Shown one piece after another: positions 61,596-64,000 of a DNA stretch of 64,000 nucleotides. Position 1 is the stretch's first letter, and every line of letters starts with the position of its first letter. Position numbers and translations under genes: made by a program. The stretch is from G025836975 sp049646585 (GTDB lineage Bacteria; Pseudomonadota; Gammaproteobacteria; Burkholderiales; Burkholderiaceae_B): contig JBARWC010000051.1 in assembly GCA_049646585.1 (NCBI GenBank), forward strand, positions 76,586 to 140,585, given 5' to 3'. The notes under the pieces are model-generated. The model was given only the letters and a program-made list of their open reading frames with translations, ran no database searches and had not been told where the DNA came from.

Positions 61596-63073
61596 GGCAA
61601 TAACTCGTCGATTCGATTCACGGGATACTCGGCGATACGGGCCAGCACCTCACGCAAGTAAGCCATGGGTTCAATGCCGTTCAGGGCCGCGCTACCAAGC
61701 AGGCTATAAATGGACGCAGCGCTGTGGCCGCCGGCATCGGATCCGGCAAAGAGATAATTCTTACGCCCCAGGGCGACCACGCGCAGTGCCCGCTCAGCCG
61801 CATTATTATCGATGTCAATGCGGCCATCGTCTACATAGCGCGTCAAGGCAGCCCAGCGCGTGAGCGCATAGCGAATGGCCCCGGCCAGGTCGGACTTGCG
61901 TGAGACGGATCGTAAGGTGTCATGCAGCCAGTCGTGCAGTGCGTCCAGTCGGGGGCCCGCACGCGCCTGACGAGCCTGGCGTCGCGCCTCGGGCAACTGA
62001 CCTCTGATTTGCGCTTCAATACCGTATAGCTCGGCGATACGTCCAATGGCTTGTAAGGCCTCGGGGCTGCTTTGTTGCTCAGCAATATCGTAGAACTTGC
62101 GGCGCACATGGGCCCAGCAAGCGGCTTCTTTAACTCGACCACTGTCGTACAAGGCGTTGAACCCGGCATAGCCGTCGGCCTGAACAATGCCCTGGAAGTC
62201 TTTAAGATGACGTTGAGGGTGCTCACCTTTGCGATCCGGCGAATATCCGAACCATACCGCCGCTGGCTGCTCGCTGGCTGCGGCCCGGTCATCGCGCACA
62301 TACGTCCACAAACGCCCGGTGCGGGTCTTGCCACGGCCTGGCGCCAACACAGGCACCGGGGTGTCGTCCGCGTGCACCTTGTGGCCACGCATGACGTAGC
62401 GATGCAGCGCCTGCACCAAGGGGCGCAGCAATTGACTGCTGCCGGCCACCCAGTCGGCCAAGGTCGAGCGCGACAGCGTTACGCCGTGCCGAGCATAGAT
62501 CGCGCTTTGGCGGTACAGCGGTAGATGATCACAATACTTGGCTACGAGCACCTGCGCCAGCAAGCCCGGGCCTGCCAAGCCGCGAGCAATCGGTCGAGAC
62601 GGCGCGCTGGCTTGCACAATGGTGTCGCAACGCCCGCAGGCCAGCTTGGGCCGCACGGTGCGAATGACCTTAAAGCTGGCCGGAATGAACTCGAGGGTCT
62701 CGCTGACATCTTCACCCAGGAACTTGAGCGCACCGCCGCATGCTGGGCAGTCGCATGAATCATTCGCAGCAAGCACATGCTCTTCGCGAGGTAGAAACTC
62801 GGGCAAGCTGTGACGCTGAGAGGGCCGAGGCTGTTTCTTGGGTAGGGGCGTGTGGGGATCGACGACATGGGCTGAAGATTCTGCTGTAGCCACATCACCG
62901 AGCGACAACGGCAACTGAGCCAATAGATCGCCAGCCCGTTCACTACTACGCCCGAAGCGTTCACGTCGGGCTTTGGCCAACTGCAAGCGCAAGTAGTCGT
63001 TCTCTTGCTGCAACGCCTTGATCACCGCCAACAAGGCAGTGGTGTCAGCAGCAGTGTTAATGGCGTTTTGCAT
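61550..63073 (-). CDS. tnpC: IS66-family transposase TnpC
   Basis: A 507-residue transposase. An N-terminal coiled coil (LLAVIKALQQENDYLRLQLAKARRERFGRSSE), a zinc-finger-like CDCPACGG...CGRC, the DDE core (VHADDTPVPVLAPGRGKTRTGRLW, QADGYAGFNALYD) and the C-terminal IS66 block (NNAAERALRVVALGRKNYLFAGSDAGG) are present. Length is normal and no frameshift is seen, so it may be active. Confidence 0.95.
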   Translation of the reverse strand: MQNAINTAADTTALLAVIKALQQENDYLRLQLAKARRERFGRSSERAGDLLAQLPLSLGDVATAESSAHVVDPHTPLPKKQPRPSQRHSLPEFLPREEHVLAANDSCDCPACGGALKFLGEDVSETLEFIPASFKVIRTVRPKLACGRCDTIVQASAPSRPIARGLAGPGLLAQVLVAKYCDHLPLYRQSAIYARHGVTLSRSTLADWVAGSSQLLRPLVQALHRYVMRGHKVHADDTPVPVLAPGRGKTRTGRLWTYVRDDRAAASEQPAAVWFGYSPDRKGEHPQRHLKDFQGIVQADGYAGFNALYDSGRVKEAACWAHVRRKFYDIAEQQSSPEALQAIGRIAELYGIEAQIRGQLPEARRQARQARAGPRLDALHDWLHDTLRSVSRKSDLAGAIRYALTRWAALTRYVDDGRIDIDNNAAERALRVVALGRKNYLFAGSDAGGHSAASIYSLLGSAALNGIEPMAYLREVLARIAEYPVNRIDELLPWNLNPHCTALARAA

Positions 63074-63164
63074 GGCGGCTATTTTATCAAATAACAGCCA
63101 CCAGAAGTATTCTCTGCAAGCTTAAAACCCAATAAATATGCGGGTTTACAAGCTTATGGAAGCG

Positions 63165-63509
63165 TCAAACGCGAGCGGGGTGATGCGTGCGCTGAGGTCT
63201 GCGCCAATCAATGCCTTCAAGCAGCATCGACAACTGTGCCGGTGTTAAACACACCGAGCCCGATTCGGCTTGAGGCCAGACAAAATGGCCTTGCTCCAGG
63301 CGCTTGGCCAGCAGGCACATGCCATCGCCGCTCCACCAGAGCACCTTGATGCGATCCCCCTTACGGCCACGGAACACAAACACGTGACCGCTGAAGGGAT
63401 CCTCTGCAAGCTTGGACTGCACAATGGCCGCCAAGCCATCGAAGCCACGGCGCATATCCGTGACACCGGCCGCCAACCAGACGCGGGTTCCCGCCGGTAA
63501 ACCCATCAT
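63165..63509 (-). CDS. tnpB: IS66 accessory protein TnpB
   Basis: A 114-residue protein with the conserved TDMRRGFDGLAAIVQ and VFVFRGRKGDRIKVLWWSGDGMCLLAKRLE motifs. It is required with TnpA for transposition of IS66 elements. Its start overlaps the tnpA stop by ATGA. Confidence 0.94.
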   Translation of the reverse strand: MMGLPAGTRVWLAAGVTDMRRGFDGLAAIVQSKLAEDPFSGHVFVFRGRKGDRIKVLWWSGDGMCLLAKRLEQGHFVWPQAESGSVCLTPAQLSMLLEGIDWRRPQRTHHPARV

Positions 63510-63910
63510 GGGCGCAGCATCTCGATCATGCAGCGTAGCGCGCGGTAATCGGCGGACCCGTGCACGACAATCCTGGCGTTGCCAAGATGCAGCTCAATCC
63601 GTCCACCCTGGGTGGTAGGATTATTGGGCTGTTGATCAGTCGTAAGCAGATGGCGCGGCGTAGCCGGCTGCGCCGTAATATGAATCGGCAATAGCGTTGG
63701 TGTCTCGGTCAACGGGCCAAAGTCGCCGCGCCGATATTGCCAGCGCCAGTTATGCAATTGATTGGCATTGAGCCCATGGGCCATGGCAACACGGGCAATG
63801 GATGCGCCGCCGACCATTGATTCTTGCACGACTTGCCGCTTGAACTCGGCTGTGTACCGGCGCCGATAGCTGGCCGGAACAGGCGCAAGAGAAGTAGAGG
63901 ATTCGCTCAT
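63506..63910 (-). CDS. tnpA: IS66 accessory protein TnpA
   Basis: A 134-residue helix-turn-helix protein: YRRRYTAEFKRQVVQES, GGASIARVAMAHGLNANQLHNWR. I chose ATG 63910; ATG 63925 is also open. It probably binds the IS ends. It lies next to the right terminal repeat. Confidence 0.9.
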   Translation of the reverse strand: MSESSTSLAPVPASYRRRYTAEFKRQVVQESMVGGASIARVAMAHGLNANQLHNWRWQYRRGDFGPLTETPTLLPIHITAQPATPRHLLTTDQQPNNPTTQGGRIELHLGNARIVVHGSADYRALRCMIEMLRP

Positions 63911-63969
63911 TAAACAAATGTCCATTTACCAAAATTAATGGACACTTATCTTGATGAGATTTACACGAG

Positions 63970-63999
63970 AGCGCTAGACGGTACTGGGCGTACGCTTAC
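63970..63999 (-). repeat. IS66 right terminal inverted repeat
   Basis: On the minus strand GTAAGCGTACGCCCAGTACC followed by GTCTAGCGCT. It pairs with the repeat at 60950-60979 and sits 60 bp upstream of tnpA. Confidence 0.88.
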
Positions 64000-64000
64000 C

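Larger units (their letters stand above)
60950..63999 (-). mobile_element. IS66-family insertion sequence, complete
   Basis: About 3050 bp bounded by imperfect 30-bp inverted repeats beginning GTAAGCGTACGC, the usual IS66 terminal form. It holds tnpA, tnpB and tnpC in the normal order on the minus strand, plus a pRiA4b ORF-3-like gene at the far end. The left flank (60942-60949) is CCCGTTTC. Only one base (c) of the right flank is inside the window, which agrees with an 8-bp target duplication but does not prove it. Confidence 0.9.

Noticed and set aside
1..64000. CRISPR arrays, tRNA or rRNA genes, phage genes
   Set aside because: No regularly spaced repeats, no clover-leaf or rRNA signature and no phage structural genes were seen on reading both strands.

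Overview
The window looks like part of an integrative and conjugative element (ICE) or genomic island of a proteobacterium. The host is probably a betaproteobacterium of the order Burkholderiales, perhaps Alcaligenaceae. That is an inference from a DUF4148 repeat protein, a System I cytochrome c maturation operon, Pseudomonas/Burkholderiales-type copper genes and the PFL_47xx-type (Pf-5 PFGI-1-like, MPF_G) conjugation genes. No rRNA, tRNA, CRISPR array, integrase or attachment site was found, so neither end of the element can be placed.

Region 1 (1-17.8 kb) is a conjugation module. It holds a mostly rightward series of type IV secretion genes of the PFL_4701-4711 families, including a VirB4-type ATPase, a lipoprotein, a DsbA-like protein, TraU-like and TraG-like proteins. 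A RadC-like protein and an unrecognised protein sit between them. A DUF3742 gene and a PrlF-YhaV toxin-antitoxin pair read leftward, and a MobH-type HD relaxase (TraI) closes the module.

Region 2 (17.9-48.2 kb) is a metal-resistance cargo centred on copper. It has a LysR regulator, a CueO-like multicopper oxidase, a Tat-exported DsrE-like protein, the CopRS two-component system, a cytosolic cysteine-rich copper-storage protein, a Bcr/CflA exporter and MntP with a yybP-ykoY manganese riboswitch. Next come CopA, CopB, a cupredoxin, cytochrome c and a DUF411 protein, then a frameshifted DUF305 gene, a Cu+ P-type ATPase, CusF, CusA, CusB and CusC, and a series of small secreted or membrane proteins. 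Four closely related 18-bp palindromes of the form CATTAC-N6-GTMATG mark a likely CopR regulon. One MerR/CueR-type promoter with a 19-bp spacer lies in front of a small secreted protein gene. Three kinds of small protein (DUF2933, a 37-residue membrane peptide and a 118-residue Met-rich protein) each occur twice, which points to an old partial duplication.

Region 3 (48.4-60.7 kb) is a complete ccmABCDEFGHI cytochrome c maturation operon. It continues into TlpA, CcdA, DsbB-like and DsbA-like thiol proteins, an M23 peptidase, a PCu(A)C copper chaperone, an SCO protein and a leftward CDF cation exporter. Together with the copper cluster this looks like an envelope package: it removes and oxidises Cu+, stores it, and supplies a second machinery for heme, thiol and copper-centre assembly, whose native counterparts copper is known to damage. 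That functional link is an inference.

Region 4 (60.95-64.0 kb) is an intact IS66-family element with 30-bp terminal inverted repeats, tnpA, tnpB, tnpC and a pRiA4b ORF-3-like passenger gene.
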